NCBI RefSeq assembly: GCF_022347565.1
Contig: NZ_JAKRGH010000026.1
Span: 1-64,000 of the forward strand
Source: Vibrio sp. Of7-15
Lineage (GTDB): Bacteria > Pseudomonadota > Gammaproteobacteria > Enterobacterales > Vibrionaceae
Length of the DNA: 64,000 nt
Reading direction: 5' to 3'
The notes under the pieces were generated by a model. It did no database searches. It saw nothing but the letters and a program-made list of their open reading frames with translations, and was not told the origin of the DNA. This document shows, piece after piece, positions 19,518 to 29,862 of this stretch. Made by a program: the position numbers and the translations under genes. The stretch's first letter is position 1. Each line of letters opens with the position of its first letter.

Positions 19518-20507
19518 ATGACAGACGCTCAATCGTTCAATTTTAGTGCCCTGACTCCTGACTTTATGTGGTATGCCCTTGAAAGCATCGGGATCAGAGC
19601 AGAATCAGGTTTATTACCACTCAATAGCTACGAAAACCGTGTTTATCAATTTGTCGATGAAGAACGGCAACGCTATGTGGTGAAATTTTATCGACCTCAA
19701 CGTTGGTCTGAGCAACAGATCCAAGAAGAACATGACTTCTCTTTTCAGTTGGAAGAGCAAGACATTCCTTTGGCTGCCCCTATTAAACGCGATGGCCAAA
19801 GTTTACATAGCTACCAAGGCTACTGGTTTGCGGTATTCCCGAGCCTAGGTGGACGTCAATTTGAAGTGGATAACTTTGATCAGCTGGAGTGGGTAGGCCG
19901 ATTCTTAGGCCGGATCCATAAAGTCGGCCAAAGCCAACCGTTTCTACATCGCCCAACCATTGGTGTAGAAGAGTACCTTCACCAGCCTCGTCAGCTACTT
20001 CAAAATTCATCTTTTATTCCAGCTCACCTAGAAAACAGCTTTTTCTCTGATCTGGACCTACTGATTCAAAAGATTGAAGAGTATTGGACAACAGACTGGA
20101 CAGCAATACGCTTACACGGTGACTGCCACCCAGGTAACATTTTATGGCGTGATGGCCCTTTATTTGTCGACTTAGACGACGCCCGAAATGGCCCCGCAAT
20201 TCAAGATTTGTGGATGCTATTAAACGGCGATCGCCATGACAAAGTGGCTCAATTAGATACCATTTTAGATGCGTATACCGAGTTTTGTGATTTTGATAAT
20301 TCACAATTGAAACTTATTGAACCTTTACGTGGTCTGAGAATGGTGCACTACATGGCTTGGCTCGCTAAACGCTGGCACGACCCTGCATTTCCACAGGCGT
20401 TTCCTTGGTTTGCAGATCCAAAGTATTGGGAAGGGCAAGTTCTCGGCTTTAAAGAACAAATTGCAGCCCTGAATGAGCCACCATTACAATTAATGCCACA
20501 GTGGTAA
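19518..20507 (+). CDS. srkA: stress response kinase A (YihE/RdoA)
   Basis: Ser/Thr kinase of the aminoglycoside-phosphotransferase fold that protects cells during envelope and death-related stress in E. coli. The catalytic loop LHGDCHPGNILWRDGP and the metal motif FVDLDDARNGP are intact. GTG (19515) and ATG (19518) are adjacent possible starts; the ATG gives 329 residues against 328 in E. coli. dsbA follows after 39 bp; in E. coli the two genes form a Cpx-regulated unit. Confidence 0.95.
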   Translation: MTDAQSFNFSALTPDFMWYALESIGIRAESGLLPLNSYENRVYQFVDEERQRYVVKFYRPQRWSEQQIQEEHDFSFQLEEQDIPLAAPIKRDGQSLHSYQGYWFAVFPSLGGRQFEVDNFDQLEWVGRFLGRIHKVGQSQPFLHRPTIGVEEYLHQPRQLLQNSSFIPAHLENSFFSDLDLLIQKIEEYWTTDWTAIRLHGDCHPGNILWRDGPLFVDLDDARNGPAIQDLWMLLNGDRHDKVAQLDTILDAYTEFCDFDNSQLKLIEPLRGLRMVHYMAWLAKRWHDPAFPQAFPWFADPKYWEGQVLGFKEQIAALNEPPLQLMPQW

Positions 20508-20546
20508 ACCAGTAAATACAATCATAACACTTGGAGTTACACTCAC

Positions 20547-21158
20547 ATGTTTAAGAAAATAGCGGCACTGTTTGGTGCATTAGTTTTAAGCTTTTCAGTC
20601 AATGCTTCAGCAACAAAATTTACAGAAGGCGATTACTACAAAGTACTTGATCTTCCTGCTTCTTCTACGCCAACCGTCAATGAGTTCTTCTCTTTTTACT
20701 GCCCGCACTGTCATAGCTTTGAGCCACTGATCCAGGGCCTGAAAAAGCAATTACCAGAAGACGCTAAATTTCAAAAGAGCCATGTTTCTTTCATGGGCGG
20801 AAACATGGGTAAGTCCGTAAGTAAAGCTTACGCAGTGATGGTAATGCTGGATATTGAAGACAAAATGGTCCCAGTGCTATTTAACCGTATCCATAACATG
20901 AACAAACCACCTCGTAACGACGAAGAGCTACGCCAAATCTTCTTAGATGAAGGGGTAAGTGCAAAAGATTACGACAGCGCTTTCAAAAGCTTTGCAAACA
21001 ACTCAATGGTTAACCGCTTTAACAAATCATTCCAAGACAGTGGCTTAACTGGTGTTCCTGTTGTTGTTGTGAACAATAAATACCTTGTTCAAACCAACAA
21101 AATCACATCAGCTGAAGAGTACTACGAGCTGATCAACTGGCTAACCACACAACAATAA
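20547..21158 (+). CDS. dsbA: periplasmic thiol:disulfide interchange protein DsbA
   Basis: Introduces disulfides into exported proteins. The 203-residue precursor begins with a signal peptide ([22 protein letters not shown]). The thioredoxin-fold active site CPHC is in [12 protein letters not shown], and the cis-proline loop [10 protein letters not shown] is present near residue 170. The gene follows srkA and is probably cotranscribed with it. A terminator follows. Confidence 0.96.
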   Translation: MFKKIAALFGALVLSFSVNASATKFTEGDYYKVLDLPASSTPTVNEFFSFYCPHCHSFEPLIQGLKKQLPEDAKFQKSHVSFMGGNMGKSVSKAYAVMVMLDIEDKMVPVLFNRIHNMNKPPRNDEELRQIFLDEGVSAKDYDSAFKSFANNSMVNRFNKSFQDSGLTGVPVVVVNNKYLVQTNKITSAEEYYELINWLTTQQ

Positions 21159-21182
21159 GCCAGAATCAAAATCACACTAAAT

Positions 21183-21208
21183 AAGGGAGCCTCATCGCTC
21201 CCTTTTTG
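21183..21208 (+). terminator. terminator after dsbA
   Basis: AAGGGAGC/GCTCCCTT stem with a CTCATC loop and a TTT tail, just before the convergent comM end. Confidence 0.85.
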
Positions 21209-21222
21209 ATACCCAAAGAACA

Positions 21223-22746
21223 CTAAGCGACCTGCATCGTTAACTGCTTCAGCAACCTGTCCATCGCACGATACCCTAATGCTTCTGCCAAATGTGATTT
21301 CTGGATCTGCTCTTCTCCTGCTAAATCAGCAATGGTTCGAGCCACTTTAATGATTCGGTGATACGCCCGTATCGACAGTCCTAATTGATGCAACGCCGTT
21401 TCTAAAAAAGCCGCATCCTCTTTTAAAAGTGGGCAGTACTCATCCATGTCTCGACTCCCTAACAGCGCATTTACTTTACCACTGCGTTGAGCCATGATCT
21501 GGCGAGCTTGATGTACCCGAGATTTCACAACAGCACTTGTTTCGCCTCGATCTCCACCTTCTGCTAGGGTTCCTTTTGGTAACAATGGAATCTCTAACGA
21601 CATATCAAATCTATCCAATAGCGGCCCTGATAAACGGCTAAGATAGCGTAAAATGGTTTGAGGATTGGCACGAGCTTGGTTACCTTCATAGTAACCCGTT
21701 GGGCTCGGGTTTAGCGCACCCACTAACTGAAAGCGGGCTGGAAAACGGGTTTTACTGGCCGCACGAGAAATGATGATCTCGCCCGACTCTAGTGGCTCTC
21801 TCAAAGAATCCAACACCTTACGCTCAAATTCAGGCATTTCATCCAGAAATAAGATCCCATTATGAGATAACGAAATTTCCCCAGGACGAGGGATAGAGCC
21901 GCCTCCGACTAACGCGGCCATCGAGCTGGAATGATGTGGAGATCGAAAAGGCCGTTGTCGCCAATTGTGTTGATTAATGTCTTGCTCAGTCAATGACGCG
22001 ACAGAGGCCGTTTGCAGTGCCTCTTCAATACTCATATCGGGCAATAAATCCGACATTCGAGAAGCCAACATGGTTTTCCCTGTGCCAGGAGGCCCTAAAA
22101 ACAAGATGTTATGACCACCAGCCGCCGCGATTTCTAACGCCCGTTTTCCCTGTTGCTGACCGATAATGTCTTGTAAGTCCCGCTCATGATTAACACTCCC
22201 AGCTTGGCATTCACTTTGAAATAACCCTAAGGTTTGCTGGCCGCATAATTCAGCGCATACCGCCAATAAATGAGGGGCCGATTTATGCCGTTTCTCTCCC
22301 ACCAAAGCCGCTTGATCGCCATTGCTATCCGGCACCACCAAACAGCGTTGCACTTTGTTCGCTGCAAGCGCGGCAGGCAGTACACCTTTCACCCGACGCA
22401 ACTCTCCAGATAACGCCAGTTCCCCGACAAACTCGTATTTTTCGAGCTGATTTGAAGCAATTTGTCCTGAAGCCGCTAAAATGCCTAAAGCAATAGGAAG
22501 ATCAAATCGTCCTCCTTCTTTGGGCAGATCGGCGGGAGCTAGATTCACGGTGATCCGTTTAGAAGGGAATTCAAACTTTGCATTTAGGATCGCACTGCGT
22601 ACACGATCACGAGCTTCTTTTACTGTCGTCTCCGCAAGCCCCACCAGATTAAATGCAGGCATGCCATTGCTGATATGCACTTCAACAGTAACAGCAGGCG
22701 CTTCAACGCCCACGCACGCACGGCTATGAATGACAGCCAACCCCAT
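21223..22746 (-). CDS. comM: competence-associated AAA+ ATPase ComM (Mg-chelatase family)
   Basis: Hexameric helicase that promotes branch migration during natural transformation in vibrios. The 507-residue protein has an N-terminal Lon-protease-like ChlI domain (1-170), then an AAA+ module with Walker A GPPGTGKTMLASRM near residue 218 and Walker B GILFLDEMPEF, and a C-terminal Mg-chelatase domain. It is monocistronic, convergent to dsbA and divergent from the ilv operon. Confidence 0.95.
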   Translation of the reverse strand: MGLAVIHSRACVGVEAPAVTVEVHISNGMPAFNLVGLAETTVKEARDRVRSAILNAKFEFPSKRITVNLAPADLPKEGGRFDLPIALGILAASGQIASNQLEKYEFVGELALSGELRRVKGVLPAALAANKVQRCLVVPDSNGDQAALVGEKRHKSAPHLLAVCAELCGQQTLGLFQSECQAGSVNHERDLQDIIGQQQGKRALEIAAAGGHNILFLGPPGTGKTMLASRMSDLLPDMSIEEALQTASVASLTEQDINQHNWRQRPFRSPHHSSSMAALVGGGSIPRPGEISLSHNGILFLDEMPEFERKVLDSLREPLESGEIIISRAASKTRFPARFQLVGALNPSPTGYYEGNQARANPQTILRYLSRLSGPLLDRFDMSLEIPLLPKGTLAEGGDRGETSAVVKSRVHQARQIMAQRSGKVNALLGSRDMDEYCPLLKEDAAFLETALHQLGLSIRAYHRIIKVARTIADLAGEEQIQKSHLAEALGYRAMDRLLKQLTMQVA

Positions 22747-22849
22747 ACACCCTCCACTAATAAAGATATAAGTTAATAATTTGTTTATTCAATTCCATAG
22801 TTATACCCAGTTATTGATGAAAAAATGTGAATAAAGTCGGTATTTTTTC

Positions 22850-22878
22850 TTGTCATGAGAGTCATATCTGTGTTACCA
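22850..22878 (+). promoter_or_regulatory. possible ilv operon promoter
   Basis: TTGTCA (22850-22855) is a good -35 upstream of the leader peptide; the -10 at the right distance (TTACCA) is poor. The region 22747-22926 is the only gap that can hold the ilv promoter, but the exact start is uncertain. Confidence 0.35.
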
Positions 22879-22926
22879 CTTAATAAAGACATAAATAATC
22901 ATAAAAACTAAGTAACCGGACAAACA

Positions 22927-23016
22927 ATGCAACCTTTTGCTCAACTACAAGCTCTCATTATTCGCGTCATCGTGGTGATTATTATCGCCGCGCGGGGGCA
23001 TGTGGGCAAAAGGTAA
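22927..23016 (+). CDS. ilvL: ilv operon leader peptide
   Basis: A 29-codon peptide, starting MQPFAQLQALII, with six Ile, four Val and two Leu codons; fourteen consecutive residues (9-22) contain ten of them. This is the expected sensor of charged branched-chain tRNAs. Just after the Ile run CGGGGG (22993-22998) can pair with CCCCCG of the downstream terminator stem, giving the antiterminator when a ribosome stalls. It is too short for usual ORF callers. The ribosome site (CCGGA) is weak. Confidence 0.9.
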   Translation: MQPFAQLQALIIRVIVVIIIAARGHVGKR

Positions 23017-23033
23017 GCAAACACAGCACACAA

Positions 23034-23069
23034 ACCCCCGAACTACCGAGTAGTCCGGGGGTTTTTTTT
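23034..23069 (+). terminator. ilv attenuator (rho-independent)
   Basis: ACCCCCG-A-ACTA pairs with TAGT-C-CGGGGGT around the 5-nt loop CCGAG, followed by a run of eight T. One A-C mismatch is present. It lies 17 bp after the ilvL stop and 100 bp before ilvG, matching the classical branched-chain attenuation layout. Confidence 0.93.
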
Positions 23070-23169
23070 ATCACTTTGGGAAGAAATGGGAGCACAAGAT
23101 GTGCAACAGTCGAAATGAACTAACTCACTTACTTTGTAAGACGGAAGGTAAGCGAAGAGGAGCAAAATT

Positions 23170-24816
23170 ATGAATGGGTCCGAGTTAGTCGTTACAGCAC
23201 TGCAACAGCAAGGAATTAAAACCGTTTTTGGTTACCCAGGCGGGGCCATCATGCCAATTTACGACGCCCTTTATGACGGTGGTGTGGATCATATATTGTG
23301 TCGACATGAACAAGGTGCAGCCATGGCCGCCATTGGTTTAGCACGCTCCACAAAAAGTGTCGGCGTCTGCTTAGCAACCTCTGGCCCAGGTGCCACAAAC
23401 TTGATCACAGGCCTCGCTGACGCCATGCTAGATTCTGTTCCGATTGTTGCCATTACAGGCCAAGTTGCCAGCCCACTGATCGGTACCGATGCCTTCCAAG
23501 AAGTTGATGTATTAGGCATGTCTTTATCTTGTACCAAACACAGCTACCTTGTTACCGATCCCAATGAACTGGCTGGCGTATTAACGGAAGCTTTCGAGGT
23601 CGCTCAATCAGGCAGACCTGGGCCCGTTTTAGTTGATATCGCTAAAGACGTGCAATTGGCTGAAATCGAGAAACCTCACCTCCCATTACGTAATTTAGTA
23701 AAAACACCCGAGCCAAGTGCCAGTGCACTTAAGCTCGCTCAAGAGATGATTGCCTCTAGTGAACATCCCGTTTTATACGTTGGTGGCGGTGTTCAAATGG
23801 CCAACGCAACGAACACTGTGCGAGAGTTTTTAGCAGCATGCCCTATGCCTTCTGTGGGCACCCTAAAAAGTCTAGGTACCATTGAACGCCATACCCCTTA
23901 CTATTTGGGGATGTTAGGTATGCATGGCACACGTGCAGCTAACTTAGTGGTACAAAAAAGTGATCTTCTCATTGTCGTAGGGGCGAGATTTGATGATCGC
24001 GTAACAGGAAAATTAGATACCTTTGCTCCCAATGCCAAAGTGATTCATATCGACATTGATGCTGCAGAATTTAGCAAACTGCGTCATGCTCATTCTGCTC
24101 TTCAAGGTGACATCAATACAATTTTGCCACAATTGCTCAACACTCAAATCAATATCAAACCGTGGCTAACCGAAGTGAAGGCACTACGCACTAAATACGC
24201 GTGGCGCTATGATCATCCAGGCGATCTGATTTACGCTCCACTGCTGCTAAAACAACTATCAGACATGATGCCAGACAGCACAGTTATCGCCACCGATGTG
24301 GGCCAACATCAGATGTGGTCAGCCCAGCACATTCAACCTCGCCGACCTGAAAACTTCTTAACATCTGCTGGCTTAGGTACCATGGGCTTTGGTTTGCCAG
24401 CCGCAATGGGGGCCAAATTAGCTCGCCCAGAAGACGAAGTCGTCCTGATCTCTGGGGATGGGTCATTCATGATGAACGTTCAAGAACTCGGCACATTAAA
24501 ACGCCGCCAGATCCCACTCAAAATGGTGCTATTAAACAACCAGCGTCTTGGCATGGTTCGACAATGGCAATCGCTATTTTTTGATGGCCGCCACAGTGAA
24601 ACCATTCTCGATGACAACCCAGACTTTGTTACTCTCGCCAGCGCCTTTGATATTCCGGGTAAAACCATTACGACCAAGGAAGAGGTCGAACCGGCATTAA
24701 AAGAGATGCTAGAAAGTAAAACGGCGTATTTCCTTCACGTGCAAATCGCTGAAGAAGAAAACGTATGGCCATTAGTGCCACCGGGCGCTGCCAACCAAGA
24801 CATGTTGGAGAATTAA
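23170..24816 (+). CDS. ilvG: acetolactate synthase II large subunit
   Basis: ThDP-, FAD- and Mg-dependent enzyme making acetolactate or acetohydroxybutyrate, first committed step to Val, Leu and Ile. The 548 residues are full length, without the frameshift known from E. coli K-12. Visible are the N-terminal [17 protein letters not shown] with [10 protein letters not shown] (catalytic Glu) and the C-terminal ThDP-binding [14 protein letters not shown]...[11 protein letters not shown]. An AGAGGAG site precedes the ATG. ilvM follows after 2 bp. Confidence 0.97.
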   Translation: MNGSELVVTALQQQGIKTVFGYPGGAIMPIYDALYDGGVDHILCRHEQGAAMAAIGLARSTKSVGVCLATSGPGATNLITGLADAMLDSVPIVAITGQVASPLIGTDAFQEVDVLGMSLSCTKHSYLVTDPNELAGVLTEAFEVAQSGRPGPVLVDIAKDVQLAEIEKPHLPLRNLVKTPEPSASALKLAQEMIASSEHPVLYVGGGVQMANATNTVREFLAACPMPSVGTLKSLGTIERHTPYYLGMLGMHGTRAANLVVQKSDLLIVVGARFDDRVTGKLDTFAPNAKVIHIDIDAAEFSKLRHAHSALQGDINTILPQLLNTQINIKPWLTEVKALRTKYAWRYDHPGDLIYAPLLLKQLSDMMPDSTVIATDVGQHQMWSAQHIQPRRPENFLTSAGLGTMGFGLPAAMGAKLARPEDEVVLISGDGSFMMNVQELGTLKRRQIPLKMVLLNNQRLGMVRQWQSLFFDGRHSETILDDNPDFVTLASAFDIPGKTITTKEEVEPALKEMLESKTAYFLHVQIAEEENVWPLVPPGAANQDMLEN

Positions 24817-24818
24817 TC

Positions 24819-25070
24819 ATGGAACAACATCAAGTCAATATCACCGCTTTCAATAAACCTGAAGCGTTAGAAAGAATATTAAGAGTGACACGTCACCGCG
24901 GTTTCATGGTAAAACAGTTAACTATGGTCGAAAATGAAAGCAGTGACATATTATCACTGGAATTTACGGTCGCCAGTCAACGTCCTATTACTCTGCTATA
25001 TAGCCAACTAAAAAAGCTATGGGACGTGAATGGAATTGAAGTATTACAACAAAAACAAATTAGTGCATAA
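24819..25070 (+). CDS. ilvM: acetolactate synthase II small (regulatory) subunit
   Basis: An 83-residue single ACT domain (MEQHQVNITAFNKPEALERIL...), partner of IlvG. The start is the ATG at 24819, which has GGAG from the ilvG 3' end 8 bp upstream; the open frame before it overlaps ilvG and is rejected. Isozyme II is normally not valine-inhibited. Confidence 0.95.
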   Translation: MEQHQVNITAFNKPEALERILRVTRHRGFMVKQLTMVENESSDILSLEFTVASQRPITLLYSQLKKLWDVNGIEVLQQKQISA

Positions 25071-25084
25071 GGAAGAAATGCGAT

Positions 25085-26026
25085 ATGGCAAACACAGCAG
25101 ATTATATTTGGTTTAATGGTGAAATGACCCCTTGGGGCGAAGCTAAAATTCACGTATTCACCCATGCGATGCACTATGGTACATCCGTATTTGAAGGTAT
25201 TCGTTGTTATAGCACCCCCAATGGCCCTGTGGTTTTTCGTCATCCAGAACACATGCAACGCTTAAAAGACTCCGCCAAAATCTACCGTTTTCCTATTCCA
25301 TACTCGGTTGATGAGTTAATGGAAGCGTGTCGTGAAACATTACGTGTTAACAAACTTGACTCTGCTTATATTCGTCCACTTGGTTTTGTTGGCAATGTAG
25401 GTCTCGGTGTTTGCCCACCTGTCGATACTGAAATGGATTTAATCATCGCCGCTTTCCCTTGGGGAGCTTATCTTGGTGAAGAAGCACTCACCAATGGTGT
25501 TGACGCCATGATTTCAAGCTGGAACCGTGCTGCCCCAAACACCATCCCAACGGCTGCAAAAGCAGGCGGTAACTACTTATCTTCTATATTGGTTGGTGGT
25601 GAAGCTCGTCGCCATGGCTATGATGAAGGCATCGCACTGGATGTACGTGGCTACATTTCAGAAGGCGCTGGTGAAAACCTCTTTGTGGTAAAAAGCGGGG
25701 TGATCTCCACACCACCAGCCACTAGCTCTATTCTTCCGGGCATTACCCGTGATTCCATCACCATCATCGCCAAAGATCTTGGTTATGAAATCAAAGAAGA
25801 AAGCTTAACTCGTGAAGCTCTTTACCTTGCCGATGAAGTTTTCATGACAGGCACCGCCGCTGAAATCGTTCCTGTTCGCAGCGTGGATCAAATCACTGTA
25901 GGCGAAGGGAAACGAGGCCCGATTACTGAAAAAATCCAATCCACCTTCTTTGGCCTGTTTGATGGCACCACAGAAGATAAATGGGGTTGGTTAGATCCAG
26001 TACACAGTGATACAGAAAGTAAGTAA
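25085..26026 (+). CDS. ilvE: branched-chain amino acid aminotransferase
   Basis: PLP-dependent transaminase (fold IV) for the last step of Val, Leu and Ile synthesis. The 313 residues include HAMHYGTSVFEGIRCY, the PLP-lysine segment PTAAKAGGNYLSS, and the EGAGENLFVV and MTGTAAEIVPV cofactor motifs. Third structural gene of the operon, 14 bp after ilvM. Confidence 0.97.
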   Translation: MANTADYIWFNGEMTPWGEAKIHVFTHAMHYGTSVFEGIRCYSTPNGPVVFRHPEHMQRLKDSAKIYRFPIPYSVDELMEACRETLRVNKLDSAYIRPLGFVGNVGLGVCPPVDTEMDLIIAAFPWGAYLGEEALTNGVDAMISSWNRAAPNTIPTAAKAGGNYLSSILVGGEARRHGYDEGIALDVRGYISEGAGENLFVVKSGVISTPPATSSILPGITRDSITIIAKDLGYEIKEESLTREALYLADEVFMTGTAAEIVPVRSVDQITVGEGKRGPITEKIQSTFFGLFDGTTEDKWGWLDPVHSDTESK

Positions 26027-26045
26027 TTGAGGGAGTTGTAGTAAA

Positions 26046-27887
26046 ATGCCTAAGTATCGTTCCACCACCACAACCCACGGCCGTAATATGGCAGGTGCCC
26101 GCGCTTTATGGCGAGCAACTGGTGTAAAAGAAGAAGATTTTGGTAAGCCCATTATCGCGGTTGTAAACTCATTTACCCAATTTGTACCTGGCCATGTTCA
26201 TTTAAAAGACATGGGCCAACTGGTTGCCAAAGAAATTGAAGCCGCTGGTGGTATTGCCAAAGAATTTAACACCATTGCCGTTGATGATGGTATTGCCATG
26301 GGTCATGGCGGCATGTTGTATTCTCTTCCATCCCGTGAGCTTATTGCTGATTCTGTGGAATACATGGTGAATGCCCACTGTGCCGATGCCATGGTGTGTA
26401 TCTCAAACTGTGACAAAATTACTCCAGGAATGATGATGGCTGCTATGCGCCTAAATATTCCTGTGATTTTTGTTTCCGGCGGCCCAATGGAAGCAGGTAA
26501 AACCAAACTATCGGATCAAATCATTAAGCTGGATCTTGTTGATGCTATGATCCAAGGTGCGGATCCAACGGTATCCGATGAGCAAAGCGAGCAGATCGAA
26601 CGATCAGCCTGCCCAACGTGTGGATCATGCTCAGGCATGTTCACTGCAAACTCAATGAACTGTTTAACGGAAGCTCTAGGGTTATCTCAGCCAGGTAATG
26701 GCTCAATGCTAGCTACGCACGCCGATCGTGAACAACTATTCATCAATGCTGGTAAGCGTGTGGTAGAGCTGACCAAACGCTATTACGAACAAAATGATAT
26801 TTCAGCTCTGCCTCGCAGTATTGCCAACCGTGCAGCGTTTGAAAATGCCATGGCCTTAGATATTGCCATGGGTGGTTCAAGCAATACCGTTCTTCACTTA
26901 CTCGCCGCAGCCCAAGAAGGTGAGATCGACTTCAACATGAATGACATTGATGAAATGTCACGCCGTGTTCCTCACCTATGTAAAGTGGCACCATCCACCC
27001 AAAAGTATCACATGGAAGACGTTCACCGTGCTGGCGGCGTAATGGCCATTCTGGGTGAACTTGATCGAGCAGGGCTACTCAATGGTGACACAAGCACCGT
27101 ACTCGGCATGACAATGAAAGAGCAGCTTGCTCAATACGACATCATGCAGACAGAGGATCAAGAAGTCTTAAAGTTCTTCCGTGCTGGTCCAGCTGGTATT
27201 CGCACCACTCAAGCCTTCTCGCAAGATTGCCGTTGGGATCGCCTTGATGACGATCGCAAAGAAGGCTGTATTCGCACCAAAGAAAATGCCTTTAGCCAAG
27301 AAGGCGGCTTAGCAGTACTGTCTGGCAACATTGCGGTTGATGGCTGTATTGTAAAAACAGCAGGCGTAGATGAAGAAAACCTTAAGTTCCAAGGCCCTGC
27401 TATCGTATTCGAAAGCCAAGATACTGCAGTAGAAGGTATTTTAGGCGGAAAAGTCAAAGCCGGTGAAGTAGTGGTGATCCGCTACGAAGGCCCAAAAGGT
27501 GGCCCCGGCATGCAAGAAATGCTTTACCCAACCACCTACCTAAAATCTATGGGGTTGGGTAAATCATGTGCCTTACTGACTGACGGTCGCTTCTCTGGCG
27601 GCACCTCAGGTCTTTCTATTGGCCACGCCTCTCCTGAAGCAGCCAGTGGTGGCACTATTGGACTAGTTCAAGATGGCGACATCATCACCATTGATATTCC
27701 AAGCCGCTCAATTTCTTTGGATGTATCAGAGGCAGAGCTTCAAGCCCGCCGAGCGAAACAAGATGAACTAGGCTGGAAACCAGAAAACCGCCAACGTGAA
27801 GTCTCCTTTGCATTAAAAGCTTACGCCAGCATGGCAACTAGTGCCGACAAAGGGGCTGTGCGTGATAAATCCAAGCTAGAAGGTTAA
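26046..27887 (+). CDS. ilvD: dihydroxy-acid dehydratase
   Basis: Iron-sulfur dehydratase giving the 2-keto acid precursors of Val and Ile. The 613-residue protein shows the cluster cysteines in [10 protein letters not shown] and [17 protein letters not shown], and the C-terminal [21 protein letters not shown] signature. It sits 19 bp after ilvE and 4 bp before ilvA. Confidence 0.97.
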   Translation: MPKYRSTTTTHGRNMAGARALWRATGVKEEDFGKPIIAVVNSFTQFVPGHVHLKDMGQLVAKEIEAAGGIAKEFNTIAVDDGIAMGHGGMLYSLPSRELIADSVEYMVNAHCADAMVCISNCDKITPGMMMAAMRLNIPVIFVSGGPMEAGKTKLSDQIIKLDLVDAMIQGADPTVSDEQSEQIERSACPTCGSCSGMFTANSMNCLTEALGLSQPGNGSMLATHADREQLFINAGKRVVELTKRYYEQNDISALPRSIANRAAFENAMALDIAMGGSSNTVLHLLAAAQEGEIDFNMNDIDEMSRRVPHLCKVAPSTQKYHMEDVHRAGGVMAILGELDRAGLLNGDTSTVLGMTMKEQLAQYDIMQTEDQEVLKFFRAGPAGIRTTQAFSQDCRWDRLDDDRKEGCIRTKENAFSQEGGLAVLSGNIAVDGCIVKTAGVDEENLKFQGPAIVFESQDTAVEGILGGKVKAGEVVVIRYEGPKGGPGMQEMLYPTTYLKSMGLGKSCALLTDGRFSGGTSGLSIGHASPEAASGGTIGLVQDGDIITIDIPSRSISLDVSEAELQARRAKQDELGWKPENRQREVSFALKAYASMATSADKGAVRDKSKLEG

Positions 27888-27891
27888 GCCC

Positions 27892-29436
27892 ATGAAGGAT
27901 GTTGAACTTAGCCAAAATAAATACAGTGGTGCTGAGTATCTGCGTCATATCCTTCGCGCTCCCGTCTATGAAGTAGCGGCGGTGACTCCGCTACAAGACA
28001 TGACACGATTATCAACTCGAATTGGTAATCGTGTTCAGCTCAAGCGTGAAGATCGTCAGCCTGTGCATTCATTTAAATTGCGCGGCGCTTACAATATGAT
28101 GGCGAATCTCTCCGATGCGCAAAAATCAGCAGGAGCCATTGCAGCTTCTGCAGGAAACCACGCTCAAGGGATTGCACTTTCAGGCCAAAAGCTAGGGGTA
28201 AAAGCCATTATTGTTATGCCTAAAACCACTCCCGATATTAAAGTGGAAGCGGTTAGAGGGTTTGGCGGTGAAGTGGTTTTGCACGGCAACAGTTTTGATG
28301 ATGCCAAAGCAGAAGCTGAGCGCCTTGCTGCCGAACATGGCTATACCTTTGTACCGCCTTTTGATCACCCCTTAGTGATCGCAGGACAAGGTACCTTAGG
28401 TATGGAGCTGCTCCAACAAAATGGTCACCTTGACTATGTGTTTGTCCCTGTCGGTGGCGGTGGCCTAGCCGCAGGTGTCGCGGTATTAATCAAACAGTTG
28501 ATGCCTGAAATAAAAGTGATTGCAGTAGAGCCAGAAGAGTCTTCTTGCTTAAAAGCGGCCCTTGATGCTGGAAAACCTGTGGTGCTTGATCAAGTCAGTA
28601 TGTTTGCTGATGGGGTTGCAGTAAAACGCATTGGTGATGAAACCTTCCGTTTATGTCAACAATACCTCGATGGGCATATTTCGGTTTCCAGTGATGAGAT
28701 CTGCGCTGCCGTTAAAGATATTTTTGAAGACACTCGGGCCATTGCAGAGCCCTCTGGTGCACTTGCGCTTGCGGGCCTGAAAAAATATACCGACCAAAAT
28801 CAACTACAAGATAAATCTCTAGCGACCGTTTTATCTGGCGCGAATACTAATTTCCATGGTTTACGTTATGTTTCGGAGCGCTGTGAGCTGGGTGAAAAAA
28901 GAGAAGGTCTATTAGCCGTTACCATTCCAGAACAACAAGGTGCTTTCTTAGAGCTGTTTAACCTAATTGGTGGACGTCCTGTAACGGAATTTAACTACCG
29001 CTATAGTAATGATAAGTTAGCCAACATTTTTATTGGTTTACGACTCAACCAAGGCCAAGAAGAACTTAATGGCATCACTCAGGAACTTCGTAAAGGAGGC
29101 TACCCTGTGGTCGATTTGTCTGATGACGAAATGGCCAAACTTCATGTTCGCTACATGATTGGCGGTAAACCCTCTAAGCAACTGAAAGAACGTTTATACA
29201 GTTTTGAGTTCCCGGAGTACCCTGGTGCATTACTTAAGTTTCTAAACACGCTAGGTAATCACTGGAACATCAGTTTATTTAATTACCGTAACCATGGTGC
29301 CGATTACGGTCGAGTATTATGTGGTTTTGAACTAGATGAAAGTGATTTGCACAATTTCTCTGCTCACCTAAGGGAGCTGGGTTATCAATGTAAAGATGAA
29401 ACTGAAAACCCAGCATACCAGTTCTTTTTGTCATAA
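27892..29436 (+). CDS. ilvA: threonine ammonia-lyase, biosynthetic
   Basis: PLP enzyme deaminating threonine to 2-oxobutyrate, the Ile-specific entry step. The 514 residues hold the catalytic core (PLP lysine in VHSFKLRGAYNMM, phosphate loop VGGGGLAAGV) and two C-terminal ACT-like regulatory domains (about 325-410 and 420-510) for Ile feedback. Last gene of ilvLGMEDA, ended by a hairpin terminator. Confidence 0.97.
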   Translation: MKDVELSQNKYSGAEYLRHILRAPVYEVAAVTPLQDMTRLSTRIGNRVQLKREDRQPVHSFKLRGAYNMMANLSDAQKSAGAIAASAGNHAQGIALSGQKLGVKAIIVMPKTTPDIKVEAVRGFGGEVVLHGNSFDDAKAEAERLAAEHGYTFVPPFDHPLVIAGQGTLGMELLQQNGHLDYVFVPVGGGGLAAGVAVLIKQLMPEIKVIAVEPEESSCLKAALDAGKPVVLDQVSMFADGVAVKRIGDETFRLCQQYLDGHISVSSDEICAAVKDIFEDTRAIAEPSGALALAGLKKYTDQNQLQDKSLATVLSGANTNFHGLRYVSERCELGEKREGLLAVTIPEQQGAFLELFNLIGGRPVTEFNYRYSNDKLANIFIGLRLNQGQEELNGITQELRKGGYPVVDLSDDEMAKLHVRYMIGGKPSKQLKERLYSFEFPEYPGALLKFLNTLGNHWNISLFNYRNHGADYGRVLCGFELDESDLHNFSAHLRELGYQCKDETENPAYQFFLS

Positions 29437-29450
29437 CCGCATACCAAAAT

Positions 29451-29477
29451 AAAAGCCGGTGCCTAACCGGCTTTTTG
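29451..29477. terminator. bidirectional terminator between ilvA and the XRE gene
   Basis: AAAAGCCGGT/ACCGGCTTTT stem with a GCCTA loop; T-runs exist on both strands. The TAG stop of the leftward XRE gene lies across the loop and its last codons form part of the stem. Confidence 0.88.
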
Positions 29478-29849
29478 ATGGCTCTTTGTTAAGGCTCGGG
29501 TATACTCCACCATAAACCCAGCCATTTGGGTGCTATGCTGCAAAATAATGTTTCTTGCTGAGTGTGGCAAACGACTAAAATGTCGCATTAACTTATCCAT
29601 GTCTTCTTTGTATTCAGCAGCAATCGTGTCACAACCTTGATCACCATAAATAAACCAAGTGATCGGCCTTTCTGTTACATCCGCAATTTCAGAAAGTAAT
29701 CGCACCTTAGGTTCCGTTTTCCCTGACTCCAAATCCAAGTAAGTCTGCCTCGCCACCTTTAAGTAGTTCGCCATATACACTTGGGTTAAGCCCTTCCATT
29801 CTCTTGCTTCTTTTATTCGCTCAGAGATTTTATCTCGTGAATCAATCAT
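29463..29849 (-). CDS. XRE-family helix-turn-helix regulator
   Basis: A 128-residue protein with an N-terminal Cro/C1-type HTH (about 8-65: RIKEAREWKGLTQVYMANYLKVARQTYLDLESGK, given here only to mark the region by its LTQ and E-S-G-K landmarks) and a helical C-terminal half of unknown function. It is a lone gene, convergent with ilvA, and has no toxin-like partner beside it. Its promoter region carries repeated TACACATA elements, which suggest autoregulation. Targets unknown. Confidence 0.85.
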   Translation of the reverse strand: MIDSRDKISERIKEAREWKGLTQVYMANYLKVARQTYLDLESGKTEPKVRLLSEIADVTERPITWFIYGDQGCDTIAAEYKEDMDKLMRHFSRLPHSARNIILQHSTQMAGFMVEYTRALTKSHQKAG

Positions 29850-29862
29850 GCCTAATCACCTC

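Noticed and set aside
23170-24816. Possible ilvG frameshift as in E. coli K-12
   Set aside because: The frame is open for all 548 codons with intact cofactor motifs.
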